64,000 bases of DNA from Clostridiaceae bacterium (lineage in GTDB: Bacteria; Bacillota_I; Bacilli_A; Erysipelotrichales; Coprobacillaceae), in the NCBI GenBank assembly GCA_902363625.1, contig CABJAS010000001.1:62001-126000 (forward strand). Reading direction: 5' to 3'. Position 1 is the stretch's first letter. Each line of letters starts with the position of its first letter. The notes beneath the pieces were generated by a model that saw nothing but the letters and a program-made list of their open reading frames with translations, searched no databases and was not told where the DNA came from. This document shows, piece after piece, positions 29,986-37,354 of the stretch. The position numbers and the translations under genes are program-made.

Positions 29986-30812
29986 AGACGAAAAAAGAAA
30001 TGTATAAACAGCCTTTAGACCCGCATTTAATGGATGACTTAATAATTGATTGTCAAAGCTGCAGCGGCATATGCTGCATTGCATTGTATTTTTCTAAAAT
30101 AGATGGTTTTCCTCAGGATAAGAAAGCAGGTGTACCTTGTCTTCACCTGTGTCAAGATGGTTTGTGTGCCATTCATTCGGAGCTAACAAAAAGAAGATTA
30201 ACCGGCTGTATCCAATATGATTGCCTTGGTGCAGGACAAATTGTGACACAGTCGCTTTATCCGAAAACAATGTGGCAGGATCATCCGGATCAAAAAGAAC
30301 AGCTCTTTTCTGATTTTGTGAAAGTGTTTCAATTACAGCAAATACGTTGGTACTTACTGCAATGCACCTGTTTAAATGGAATGGAAGACTTGTTGTCTGA
30401 TCTTACTCAGTTGTTGATGGAGATTGAATCTGCATTTATTAATCAGGAATGTTTGAAAAATTGTTCGCTGTCAAATATGCATCAACGAGCGAATATAATT
30501 TTAAAAGAAGTGAGTCGCCGTTTCAGTCATCAGTGGTCAGAACGACCGAAGAAACCGATGTTTTCTAAAAAGTTGGATCATCAGCAGTTTATTGAAACAG
30601 ATTTCACTATGAGTTTACTGATTGGCAGTGATTTTAAGAAAAGTCAGTTGACACGTGTTAACTTTTTAGGAGCAGATCTTCGACAAGTTGATTTCAGCGG
30701 AGCGGATCTTTATGAATGTCTCTTTTTAACTCAGGGACAAATCAATGCCGCCATCGGGGATCAGAAAACGAAATTGCCTCCTTATTTAAAAAGACCGGAT
30801 TCTTGGAAATAA
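29982..30812 (+). CDS. Cysteine-rich pentapeptide-repeat protein
   Basis: A 276-residue protein with two parts. The first 90 residues are cysteine-rich (CQSCSGICC, CLHLCQDGLC, CIQYDC), like a metal- or cluster-binding module. The last 80 hold pentapeptide repeats of the A(D/N)Lxx type (SDFKKSQLTRVNFLGADLRQ start, then DFSGADLYECLF). Proteins with this layout are known only as conserved hypotheticals. It is coupled to the SnoaL-like gene by an ATGA overlap. Confidence 0.75.
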   Translation: MKTKKEMYKQPLDPHLMDDLIIDCQSCSGICCIALYFSKIDGFPQDKKAGVPCLHLCQDGLCAIHSELTKRRLTGCIQYDCLGAGQIVTQSLYPKTMWQDHPDQKEQLFSDFVKVFQLQQIRWYLLQCTCLNGMEDLLSDLTQLLMEIESAFINQECLKNCSLSNMHQRANIILKEVSRRFSHQWSERPKKPMFSKKLDHQQFIETDFTMSLLIGSDFKKSQLTRVNFLGADLRQVDFSGADLYECLFLTQGQINAAIGDQKTKLPPYLKRPDSWK

Positions 30813-30817
30813 AAAAA

Positions 30818-30847
30818 TGGTGTACATAGAGATGTACATCACTTTTT
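30818..30847. terminator. Terminator between convergent genes
   Basis: Stem GTGTACAT/ATGTACAT (one G-T pair), four-base loop, then CACTTTTT. It touches the stop of the minus-strand DUF11 gene. Confidence 0.7.
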
Positions 30848-31226
30848 AATTGCTCCCACCTACAACGGTAACATTGAATTTAATGGTAGCTATTCCGGCA
30901 GCTGCAATCGTCGGAATCGTATAAGAGATAATCTGAGAGTTAACAGTAGGGGTTGCCTTTGTTCCGTTGACAGTGAATGAATCGGCAACATAAGTGGCGC
31001 CGGCAGCGATTGTATCGCTAAAAGCAATACTGGAAATATCACTCAATGAGACATTGGTAATTGTAATTGTATATAATAGCGTATCACCGATTTTTGCTGT
31101 TAGTTTATCAACCGCTTTTAAGATTGTCGGAGGTAATAAAAGTAGAGTGCTGACAGCATTGCTGTTGATTGTTTGTCCCCCATACACTATATTTGCTGTG
31201 TTTTGAATCGAATTGATAATTGCCAT
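30846..31226 (-). CDS. Small DUF11-domain protein
   Basis: A 126-residue protein made of one DUF11 beta-sandwich (KIGDTLLYTITITNVS, then FSDTIAAGATYVADSFTVNG), a module typical of long surface proteins. There is no signal peptide and no anchor, so it is either cytoplasmic, exported another way, or a structural component. An AAAGGAGG site nine bases before the ATG predicts strong translation. The gene stands alone between convergent and divergent neighbours. Confidence 0.8.
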   Translation of the reverse strand: MAIINSIQNTANIVYGGQTINSNAVSTLLLLPPTILKAVDKLTAKIGDTLLYTITITNVSLSDISSIAFSDTIAAGATYVADSFTVNGTKATPTVNSQIISYTIPTIAAAGIATIKFNVTVVGGSN

Positions 31227-31356
31227 GCGTAACCTCCTTTCTACATTCTATCTTATGAAAGAAAATAAAGTCCGGTTATAATGTTTATCTTGATTATATA
31301 ATAATTGAATAAATAACCAAAATCATGTTAAGCTAAAGACAAGACAGGAGGACGCT

Positions 31357-31704
31357 ATGAATCCAATTCAACACTACATATCAGGGTTTGATCAAGCTAA
31401 GCAGGAAGTGCTGCTGACGATTTATACAATAATTAAAGAAAATGTTCCGGCAGAAACGACAGAGAAAATAAGCTGGGGAATGCCCACTTTTCAGTTGAAT
31501 GGAAACCTTGTTCATTTTGCGATGAATAAACGGCATTTAGGCTTCTATCCGGGGGAAAGTGGGGTAGCTTTTTATTTGAAGCAGCCTGTTCAGCCTTTTA
31601 AACATTCTAAAGGGGCGATACAATTTCCTTTAAATGAACCTTTGCCTAAAGATTTGATTATTGAAATCGTGAAATATCGTGTAAAAGAAAATTTGAATAA
31701 GTAA
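31357..31704 (+). CDS. DUF1801 (YdhG-like) protein
   Basis: A 115-residue protein of the DUF1801 family (YISGFDQAKQEVLLTIY, KISWGMPTF, VHFAMNKRHLGFYPG, KGAIQFPLNEPLP). The family includes the frataxin-like iron chaperone Fra/YdhG of Bacillus; whether this member binds iron is not shown. AGGAGG site before the ATG; single-gene unit closed by a bidirectional terminator. Confidence 0.85.
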   Translation: MNPIQHYISGFDQAKQEVLLTIYTIIKENVPAETTEKISWGMPTFQLNGNLVHFAMNKRHLGFYPGESGVAFYLKQPVQPFKHSKGAIQFPLNEPLPKDLIIEIVKYRVKENLNK

Positions 31705-31734
31705 AAGCTGCTCTAATTTAGAGGCAGCTTTTTT
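31703..31734. terminator. Bidirectional terminator
   Basis: Stem AAAAGCTGC/GCAGCTTTT with an inner CT/AG extension. It contains the stop codon of the minus-strand ATPase gene. Confidence 0.85.
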
Positions 31735-34232
31735 GCGAAAAATAGCTTTATTCCTTCGTACCAGAAAACAGAGATAGCTCCAATGAATAAAGATAAGAGC
31801 AGCTGTGGTAAAGATAATGGCACTAATTTAAAAAACAAATGAAGTGGTGTATAAAGAATAATACACAGCATGATTAATGTGATCCCCATCGATATACGAA
31901 TAACACGATCTTGAAATAAACTTTTTATCGAATGGATCACTAAACCTTGGTTGGAACTGTTTACTAAAACAAGGAAAATATTCGCAAAGACAAGAATAGA
32001 CATGCCCATTGTACGAGCTAAAAACGGATCATTATTGTAAATGAAATAAAGATAGTAGGTACCAAAAGAAGCGATAAACATCATCAGTCCCTGCAGAATA
32101 CTTTTAAATAAGAGACCTCGGCTTAAAAGTGGAGTGTTCGTGTTGCGCGGAGAACGTTTCATAATGGTATCCTCTTTAGGAAGTCGTTCTAATACGATGG
32201 AACAAGTGGGATCGATGATCAGTTCCATTAATACGATATGAATCGGAAGTAAAAGCAAAGCATCCGGTGATATTTTTAATAATGGCGCAAGTAATGAAGA
32301 TAAAGCAATGGGGATGTGAATAGTAAAAATATAATTAATCGCTTTTTTTATATTGTCATAAATGCGACGCCCATCTTCAACAGTATCTAAGATTGTAGAA
32401 AAATTATCATCCAATAAAATGAGGTCGGCAGCTTCACGGGAGACTTCGCTTCCACGTTTTCCCATTGCAATTCCGATATCGGCGCTTTTTAAAGCCGGTG
32501 CATCATTAACTCCATCACCGGTCATGGCAACGATTTCTCCGTTCGCTTTGAGAGCTTGAACAATTCGCATTTTGTGGTTTGGGATAACGCGTGAAAATAT
32601 ATTGACATGAGTGACTGCTTTTTGCAGTTCTTCATCAAAAAGCAGATCGATCTGTTCACCGGTCATGATTTTGCCATTTTGATCCATCCCAATCTGATTA
32701 GCGATACCTCTTGCGGTAATCCCGTTATCTCCGGTGATCATGATAATTCGGATTCCTGCCTGATAGCAGCGTTGAATTTCTTTTGAAATAAAGGGACGCG
32801 GAGGATCAATGAATGCGATCAGTCCCAAAAAATCTAACTTGCAATCTTCAATCTGCTTTGGTATCTGAGATACATTTTCTAATCTTTGCTGTCCGACAGC
32901 TAATACGCGCAGACCACAAGCAGATAAAGATTCTATTTTTTTATGGATCTCCTGTTTTTGCATTTCATCTAAACAAGAGATCGATAGAATGCTTTCGGGC
33001 GATCCTTTAGCGGCAATGAGCAATTCATTTTCTTTTTGCCAAATATGTCCCATCATTTTTGTTTCATTGGTAAAGGTGTACTCATCGATTAATTGACCTT
33101 TAAACAGGATATCCTTTGTGAGTCCGTGAAGCTGACAATAATCTAAGATTGCTATTTCCATCGGATCGTATGTCATTTCTTCACAAGCTGCTCCTAGTGT
33201 TTCCAAAAATTCCTGAGTTAAATGATAGAAAGGACAGATTTCCTGTACAGTCATTTGATTTTGTGTCAGTGTGCCGGTTTTATCCACACATAAAACAGAA
33301 ACAGCACCTAGAGTTTCTACAGATGGCAGCCGCTTAACTAACGAATGCTTTTTAGCCAGCCGCCATGCTCCCATTGATAAGAATACAGTCAGTACCACTG
33401 GGAACTCTTCGGGAATCAAAGCCATCGCTAATGTAATACCTGAAAGAAAGCTTTTAATCAGACGATCCATGAAAGCGTACTCTGATAGATTCAGCCAAGT
33501 CAACAGACTCACTAATAAAAAGGAACCTAATGCAATATAGGTGCAGCCTTTTATCAGCTGCTTCGTTTGTTTTTGCAAAGGAGTGGGTTCGATGACAGTT
33601 TCAGAAATTGTTTTGCCGATCTTTCCATACTCCGTCAAGTTACCAATCTTTTCCACTTGAACATAGCCGCTACCTTGAGTAACCATGGTGCCGGCGTAGC
33701 AGTAATCCTTTCTCCAGTAAGAATCATTTTTGTGATTTTCATTCGCGGTTTTCCAAACGGCCTCTGCTTCTCCTGTAAGCGTCGATTCATTGATACATAG
33801 ATCGTGACTGCTTAATAGAACACCATCAGCAGGGATCAACGTTCCTTCATAAAGAATCATCACATCTCCGGGAACTAAATCAACACTTTCAATACTGCAT
33901 TCCTGATTGTCACGCATAACCTGGATTCGCGGTGTAGATAAATCTTTTAAGGCTTTTAGAGTTTGATCGGTTTTCCATTCCTGTAAAAGATCAATGCTGA
34001 TCATGGCTGAAACAAAGATCAGCATAACACTGCCATCACGTGGTTCTCCTAAAACAAAATAAATCGTAGCCGTAATCAGAAGCAATAAAAACATCGGTTC
34101 ACAAAGAACATTTATAAGTTTCTTAAAGAAACTTGGATTCGAAGTTGATACTAATTCATTTTTACCAAATAATTGCTGAAGCTCTTTCGCTTCTTTTGAA
34201 GTCAATCCTAATTTTCCTGTACTTTTTGTCAT
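31713..34232 (-). CDS. P-type cation-transporting ATPase, likely transition-metal exporter
   Basis: An 839-residue P-type ATPase: actuator motif TGEAEAV, membrane helix 4 motif IPEEFPVVL, phosphorylation site CVDKTGTLTQ, KGSPE nucleotide loop, ITGDNG and the hinge TGDGVNDAPAL, ten predicted membrane helices. The PEEFP and IDPTCS motifs in helices 4 and 6 differ from both the Ca2+ (PEGLP) and the CPx heavy-metal types. The start at 34232 follows a GGGAGG site; the longer frame to 34310 has none. The leader carries a NiCo-type riboswitch, so export of Co2+, Ni2+ or Fe2+ is the best guess. Confidence 0.88.
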   Translation of the reverse strand: MTKSTGKLGLTSKEAKELQQLFGKNELVSTSNPSFFKKLINVLCEPMFLLLLITATIYFVLGEPRDGSVMLIFVSAMISIDLLQEWKTDQTLKALKDLSTPRIQVMRDNQECSIESVDLVPGDVMILYEGTLIPADGVLLSSHDLCINESTLTGEAEAVWKTANENHKNDSYWRKDYCYAGTMVTQGSGYVQVEKIGNLTEYGKIGKTISETVIEPTPLQKQTKQLIKGCTYIALGSFLLVSLLTWLNLSEYAFMDRLIKSFLSGITLAMALIPEEFPVVLTVFLSMGAWRLAKKHSLVKRLPSVETLGAVSVLCVDKTGTLTQNQMTVQEICPFYHLTQEFLETLGAACEEMTYDPMEIAILDYCQLHGLTKDILFKGQLIDEYTFTNETKMMGHIWQKENELLIAAKGSPESILSISCLDEMQKQEIHKKIESLSACGLRVLAVGQQRLENVSQIPKQIEDCKLDFLGLIAFIDPPRPFISKEIQRCYQAGIRIIMITGDNGITARGIANQIGMDQNGKIMTGEQIDLLFDEELQKAVTHVNIFSRVIPNHKMRIVQALKANGEIVAMTGDGVNDAPALKSADIGIAMGKRGSEVSREAADLILLDDNFSTILDTVEDGRRIYDNIKKAINYIFTIHIPIALSSLLAPLLKISPDALLLLPIHIVLMELIIDPTCSIVLERLPKEDTIMKRSPRNTNTPLLSRGLLFKSILQGLMMFIASFGTYYLYFIYNNDPFLARTMGMSILVFANIFLVLVNSSNQGLVIHSIKSLFQDRVIRISMGITLIMLCIILYTPLHLFFKLVPLSLPQLLLSLFIGAISVFWYEGIKLFFAKKLPLN

Positions 34233-34300
34233 ATAAGTTACCTCCCATGTACAAGATAGCTCTATATGGCACTCACATTCTTTTAATCGTTCCGTTAAGT

Positions 34301-34405
34301 AAAAAAGCATTTACGGAACATACGTCTGTCCCGCAAATGCTCATAAGAGATCTGCTGCTATCTTCGATAGCCCGGCTACCGTTAAATGGCGCCTGATCAG
34401 TTTGT
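34301..34405 (-). promoter_or_regulatory. NiCo (czcD) riboswitch with transcription terminator
   Basis: Read on the minus strand, the leader shows in order ACUGAUCAGGC, a hairpin GGCGCC/GGU-A-GCC, GCCGGGC followed by a GCUAUC/GAUAGC stem with a GAA loop, GCAGAU...AUUUGC and GGGACAG. This order and these core segments match the NiCo riboswitch as I remember it from the Erysipelotrichaceae example. A 15-bp terminator (34306-34320 with 34327-34341, T5 at 34301-34305) uses the GGGACA segment, so aptamer and terminator exclude each other: metal binding should turn the ATPase gene on. Confidence 0.85.
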
Positions 34406-34441
34406 ACTGTAGGGATGATGCAGTGCAAATAGATGATACTT

Positions 34442-34447
34442 AATATA
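34442..34447 (-). promoter_or_regulatory. Probable -10 box of the riboswitch transcript
   Basis: TATATT on the minus strand, giving a transcript start near 34435 and a leader of about 200 bases. The -35 region is weak. Confidence 0.4.
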
Positions 34448-34484
34448 ATCTATGCTATCTTATTAAAAGAGTACCGGGGTTATG

Positions 34485-35264
34485 TCAGGAAAGATAAATA
34501 TTATAAAGTGTTGTCAGCATTGTGAAAAATAAGACTAGGTTAAAAGCTATCTTTACTGTATGGCTAGATAGCCGATGATGGAGCTTGGACCCGAGCAGTC
34601 CGCCGATAATACCGCCGGGGATCATATAAAGCAGCATACTTAAGTCGTAGCTTAGTAAATCATGATTCAAAAAGACATTGAAAATCTTAGAAGCTTGTGA
34701 AAATAAAATAAGGATTAAGGAATTGATTGAGGCATCTTTAGCTGGCAATGCAAAAAATAAAGTCAGTGCCATAATATTGATTGGACCGCCGCCAATCCCC
34801 AGTAGTGTCGATATGAAGCCTAAGCTTAATCCAATTAGAAGAATAAAGGCACGGTTCTTAATGTGGAATTGATACTTCTTATTGAAATAATTGATATAAA
34901 GCAGGACAATCGCCAGCAGTGCCAATAATAAAACGTTTTGCAGTTGTTTTACCTGCTGTGGGTAGCTGGCATATTCAATCGCTTTAGTAAATAAAGAATC
35001 TCCCAGCATCGCACCGATAATCGATCCGATAACTAACAGCGGCGTCATACTTTGATCAAAAACTGTTTTAGCCTGATAGTGACGCATCGTAGAAGCAACT
35101 GCCATCGATAATACAGTAAAAGAGGAAAGGAGATTGATTGTTGTAATGTCATAGTGACCGATAGCATCTAAGATCGGTTTTATGATGACACCGCCTCCCA
35201 AGCCGGATAATGCACCAATGATAGAAGCAATTAAAGCAATGAATAAATAAAGCACTCTGACCAT
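34485..35264 (-). CDS. TSUP (TauE/SafE) family sulfite/anion exporter
   Basis: A 259-residue membrane protein with about eight helices and the paired signature of the family: SGLGGGVIIKP near the N-terminus and LGIGGGPINIM in the middle. TSUP proteins move sulfite, sulfoacetate or similar organic anions. With a sulfite reductase elsewhere in the window, sulfite is a plausible substrate, but the genes are 12 kb apart. It lies upstream of the metal ATPase in the same direction, without an evident terminator between them. Confidence 0.85.
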   Translation of the reverse strand: MVRVLYLFIALIASIIGALSGLGGGVIIKPILDAIGHYDITTINLLSSFTVLSMAVASTMRHYQAKTVFDQSMTPLLVIGSIIGAMLGDSLFTKAIEYASYPQQVKQLQNVLLLALLAIVLLYINYFNKKYQFHIKNRAFILLIGLSLGFISTLLGIGGGPINIMALTLFFALPAKDASINSLILILFSQASKIFNVFLNHDLLSYDLSMLLYMIPGGIIGGLLGSKLHHRLSSHTVKIAFNLVLFFTMLTTLYNIYLS

Positions 35265-35412
35265 CTCCTTATATAATATAAGTGTTTACGAAGCGCTGTG
35301 ATTTATGCATCAGATGAAATAAATCCATATAAAACAATACCAATTAAAATCAATTTATTGTATGATGAGATAGACAGAACGACCTGTTAATATCGGTTTA
35401 AGGAGAATAAAC

Positions 35413-35994
35413 ATGACAGAAAAAGAAAAAGCAAAGCTAGGCATGCTGTATGATGCGAATTATGACAAGGAACTCATCGAAGAAAGTATCATATGTCGTG
35501 ATCTTTGTTATGAATATAACCAGTTAAAACCATCTTTATTTGAAGAAAGAGATACATTGATTCGCAGAATACTTAATCAGGCAGGTGAGAATCTTGTGAT
35601 CCATTCTCCCTTTAAATGTGATTATGGATATAATATTACGGTAGGGAAAAACTTTTACGCCAATTATTACTGCACAATCTTAGATGGGGCAGAGGTTACT
35701 TTTGGCGATAACGTCTTTATTGCTCCCTTTTGTGGCTTCTATACGGCAGGACATCCGTTTAATATTGAGGAACGTAATAAAGGCTTAGAATATGCTTATC
35801 CCATCAAAGTTGGGAATGATGTCTGGATCGGGGCTAATGTGACAGTGCTTCCGGGAGTGACGATTGGTGATGATGTTGTGATTGGTGCCGGCAGTGTAGT
35901 AAATAAAGATATCCCCAGTGGGGTACTGGCAGCCGGAAACCCTTGTAAAGTCATTCGTCCTATAACAGATGAAGACCGCAATAAATATAAATAG
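35413..35994 (+). CDS. Maltose/galactoside O-acetyltransferase-like protein (copy 3)
   Basis: A 193-residue left-handed beta-helix acetyltransferase: Mac domain (EKAKLGMLYDANYDKEL), hexapeptide coils (YNITVGKNFYANY, VTFGDNVFIAPF) and the active-site histidine in YTAGHPFN. It transfers acetyl to a sugar hydroxyl. SD AAGGAG precedes the ATG. It is a single-gene unit, divergent from the TSUP gene and closed by a terminator. Of the three copies in the window this one looks most like classical Maa. Confidence 0.88.
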   Translation: MTEKEKAKLGMLYDANYDKELIEESIICRDLCYEYNQLKPSLFEERDTLIRRILNQAGENLVIHSPFKCDYGYNITVGKNFYANYYCTILDGAEVTFGDNVFIAPFCGFYTAGHPFNIEERNKGLEYAYPIKVGNDVWIGANVTVLPGVTIGDDVVIGAGSVVNKDIPSGVLAAGNPCKVIRPITDEDRNKYK

Positions 35995-36022
35995 AGACTG
36001 ATTATAAACAATCAGTTTCTTA
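35994..36022 (+). terminator. Terminator
   Basis: Ten-base arms GAGACTGATT and AATCAGTTTC, six-base loop, then TTATTTATT. Confidence 0.75.
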
Positions 36023-36115
36023 TTTATTAGGATATGCTATGCTGACACAACGATAAAGAAGAGGAAAATGTCAAACATATCTATACTGGTTTTACCTATC
36101 GAGATCATATATATA

Positions 36116-36124
36116 TGATATAAT
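36116..36124 (+). promoter_or_regulatory. Extended -10 promoter
   Basis: TGA plus TATAAT at 36119-36124, 35 bases before the start of the zinc-ribbon gene. Confidence 0.6.
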
Positions 36125-36159
36125 ATAACTATAAAAGAGCAGAAAGTGAGGAGATCGTG

Positions 36160-36384
36160 ATGCAGTGTCCATATTGCCAGCAGGTCCTTATCAAAGGGCA
36201 TATACAAACACGTGGAGAAGTTATTAAATGGCTGCCTGCTGAAAAAGAAGTGTCGTTTTTAGAAAGCCGCGGGAATATAAAAGACGGCGAAATTGCATTA
36301 GGGCATTATCATTTTTTAACGGGTGATGATGTAGAAGCCTACCGCTGTCAAAACTGTCATAAAATTATTATCGATTACAAGTAA
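36160..36384 (+). CDS. PF20097-type zinc-ribbon protein
   Basis: A 74-residue protein with CPYC at the N-terminus and CQNC near the C-terminus, which would form one zinc ribbon, and a W in IKWLPAE as in the PF20097/DUF6487 group. Function unknown. A GTG at 36157 is in frame, but the ATG at 36160 is better spaced from GAGGAG. The stop codon is immediately followed by an AAAGGAGG site serving a very short frame. Confidence 0.7.
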   Translation: MQCPYCQQVLIKGHIQTRGEVIKWLPAEKEVSFLESRGNIKDGEIALGHYHFLTGDDVEAYRCQNCHKIIIDYK

Positions 36385-36396
36385 AGGAGGTATATA

Positions 36397-36426
36397 ATGG
36401 GAAGCGGAGTATTTATTTGTGCATAG
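36397..36426 (+). other. Nine-codon frame with a strong ribosome site (decayed gene start or leader)
   Basis: AAAGGAGG at 36383-36390 precedes an ATG that opens only nine codons (MGSGVFICA) before TAG. The frame runs directly into a long perfect inverted repeat. It is either a leader peptide or the truncated start of a lost gene; no family can be named from nine residues. Confidence 0.4.
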
Positions 36427-36474
36427 CAAAAGCTGTTGCACGTCATGAATTTTAATATCGCAACAGCTTTTGCT
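36425..36474. repeat. 15-bp perfect inverted repeat with 20-base spacer
   Basis: AGCAAAAGCTGTTGC at 36425-36439 and its exact complement at 36460-36474. No proper U-tract follows on either strand, so it is not an ordinary terminator. It sits between two gene fragments. Confidence 0.7.
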
Positions 36475-36503
36475 TTACTAAAATCTAATTTTAGGGGCGC
36501 ATA

Positions 36504-36602
36504 ATGAGCTATCAAAATGCGAAGGATATTTTGCCAAAGCAAATAGTGGCACAAATACAACAATATATACAAACGGAACATATGGTTTTTACGGATAACT
36601 AG
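36504..36602 (+). pseudogene. Truncated CD3324-family gene
   Basis: Thirty-two codons reading MSYQNAKDILPKQIVAQIQQ and then ending at TAG. This is the N-terminal third of the CD3324-type small DNA-binding-like proteins (normal pattern YVNAKEVLPEELVKEIQKYIQGEYLYIP, here paraphrased by its landmarks NAK, LP, EIQKYIQ). The remaining two thirds are missing. A weak GGGG site lies upstream and a terminator hairpin follows. Confidence 0.6.
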
Positions 36603-36625
36603 CAGGGAAATATCTCTGCTTTTTA
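36601..36625. terminator. Terminator between convergent genes
   Basis: Stem AGCAGGGA/TCTCTGCT with a four-base loop and T5; adjoins the stop of the minus-strand Crp/Fnr gene. Confidence 0.7.
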
Positions 36626-37270
36626 ATTTATGATCGATTCTAATCCTTCTCGGTTCAGGATTGTTATTTTTTTATATGAAAGCAAAATCCAGCGGTTCTC
36701 CTGAAATTCATTTAAAATTTTAGTGACGGTTACGCGGTTTAAACCAACGCACTCTCCGATTTCTTCATGACTATAGCACAATTCATTTTGTCGAATACCT
36801 TTATCTTCATTAGTAAAACGAGTTTGCTCTAAAAGGAAAATAGCGACTTTTTGATAACGGTCATAAAAATAAGAACGATCCAACAACGTGGAAAGATGCT
36901 GACAGGTTTCGGACAGAAGCTGAAATAACAGTTTGGTTAACTCTGGTGATAAAGCAAGGTAGGGGAGCATGGCTTCAAGCGAACAGGAAATCAACTCAAC
37001 ATCACTTACAGCACTTACGGAAACTGGACGGGTGGCTTCCTGAATAAAAGAGGAATCACCGAAGATACGTCCTTTTTCTACGATTTCGATCGTTATTTCA
37101 CGTCCATCTTTAAATAAAGAATAGACACGGACACGTCCTTTAGTAATCAGATAAAGATCGGTAGCTTGGTCTTCTTGCATGTAGATAATGGAATTTTGAT
37201 GATAAAAGCGTTTTTGTCCAGCTTGCTCAAAATAGGTGAATAATGATTCAGGAATTTTTATTTTTTTCAT
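36623..37270 (-). CDS. Crp/Fnr-family transcriptional regulator
   Basis: A 215-residue protein with an N-terminal cyclic-nucleotide-binding-like beta-roll (YLITKGRVRVYSLFKDGREI, IFGDSSFIQEATRPVSVSA) and a C-terminal HTH (YSHEEIGECVGLNRVTVTKIL). It has no N-terminal cysteine cluster like Fnr, so it is of the general Crp type; the ligand is unknown. SD GAGGAG precedes the ATG. A matching palindrome overlaps its own promoter region. It is divergent from the YitT gene. Confidence 0.9.
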   Translation of the reverse strand: MKKIKIPESLFTYFEQAGQKRFYHQNSIIYMQEDQATDLYLITKGRVRVYSLFKDGREITIEIVEKGRIFGDSSFIQEATRPVSVSAVSDVELISCSLEAMLPYLALSPELTKLLFQLLSETCQHLSTLLDRSYFYDRYQKVAIFLLEQTRFTNEDKGIRQNELCYSHEEIGECVGLNRVTVTKILNEFQENRWILLSYKKITILNREGLESIIN

Positions 37271-37294
37271 ATTTCTCCTCTTTTCTATCCATAT

Positions 37295-37310
37295 TGTAGC
37301 ATAGGTTACA
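37295..37310. promoter_or_regulatory. Candidate Crp/Fnr-type operator
   Basis: TGTAGC-N4-GTTACA, a near-perfect palindrome of Crp/Fnr type. On the minus strand its 3' half forms part of a TGC-TACAAT extended -10 for the regulator gene, so bound protein would repress it; it may also affect the divergent YitT gene. Confidence 0.6.
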
Positions 37311-37354
37311 TTCTTAGAAAAGAAAGTGTGCTATTTTTTCTTCGGGGTGAGATA

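Noticed and set aside
33271..33800. Plus-strand frames opposite the P-type ATPase gene
   Set aside because: They are mirror frames of a strongly conserved gene with no own signals.
34289..34319. Antiterminator GTTCCGT/ACGGAAC pairing in the ATPase leader
   Set aside because: The seven-base pairing is real, but one arm is transcribed after the terminator, so it cannot prevent termination; kept only as a possible fold of the full-length RNA.
34233..34447. yybP-ykoY manganese riboswitch before the P-type ATPase
   Set aside because: The Mn class often precedes such ATPases, but its conserved loop sequences are not present; the segment order fits the NiCo class.
36070..36120. Sixteen-codon frame starting near 36068 as a leader peptide
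   Set aside because: It lies upstream of the mapped-by-motif promoter of the next gene and has only a weak ribosome site.
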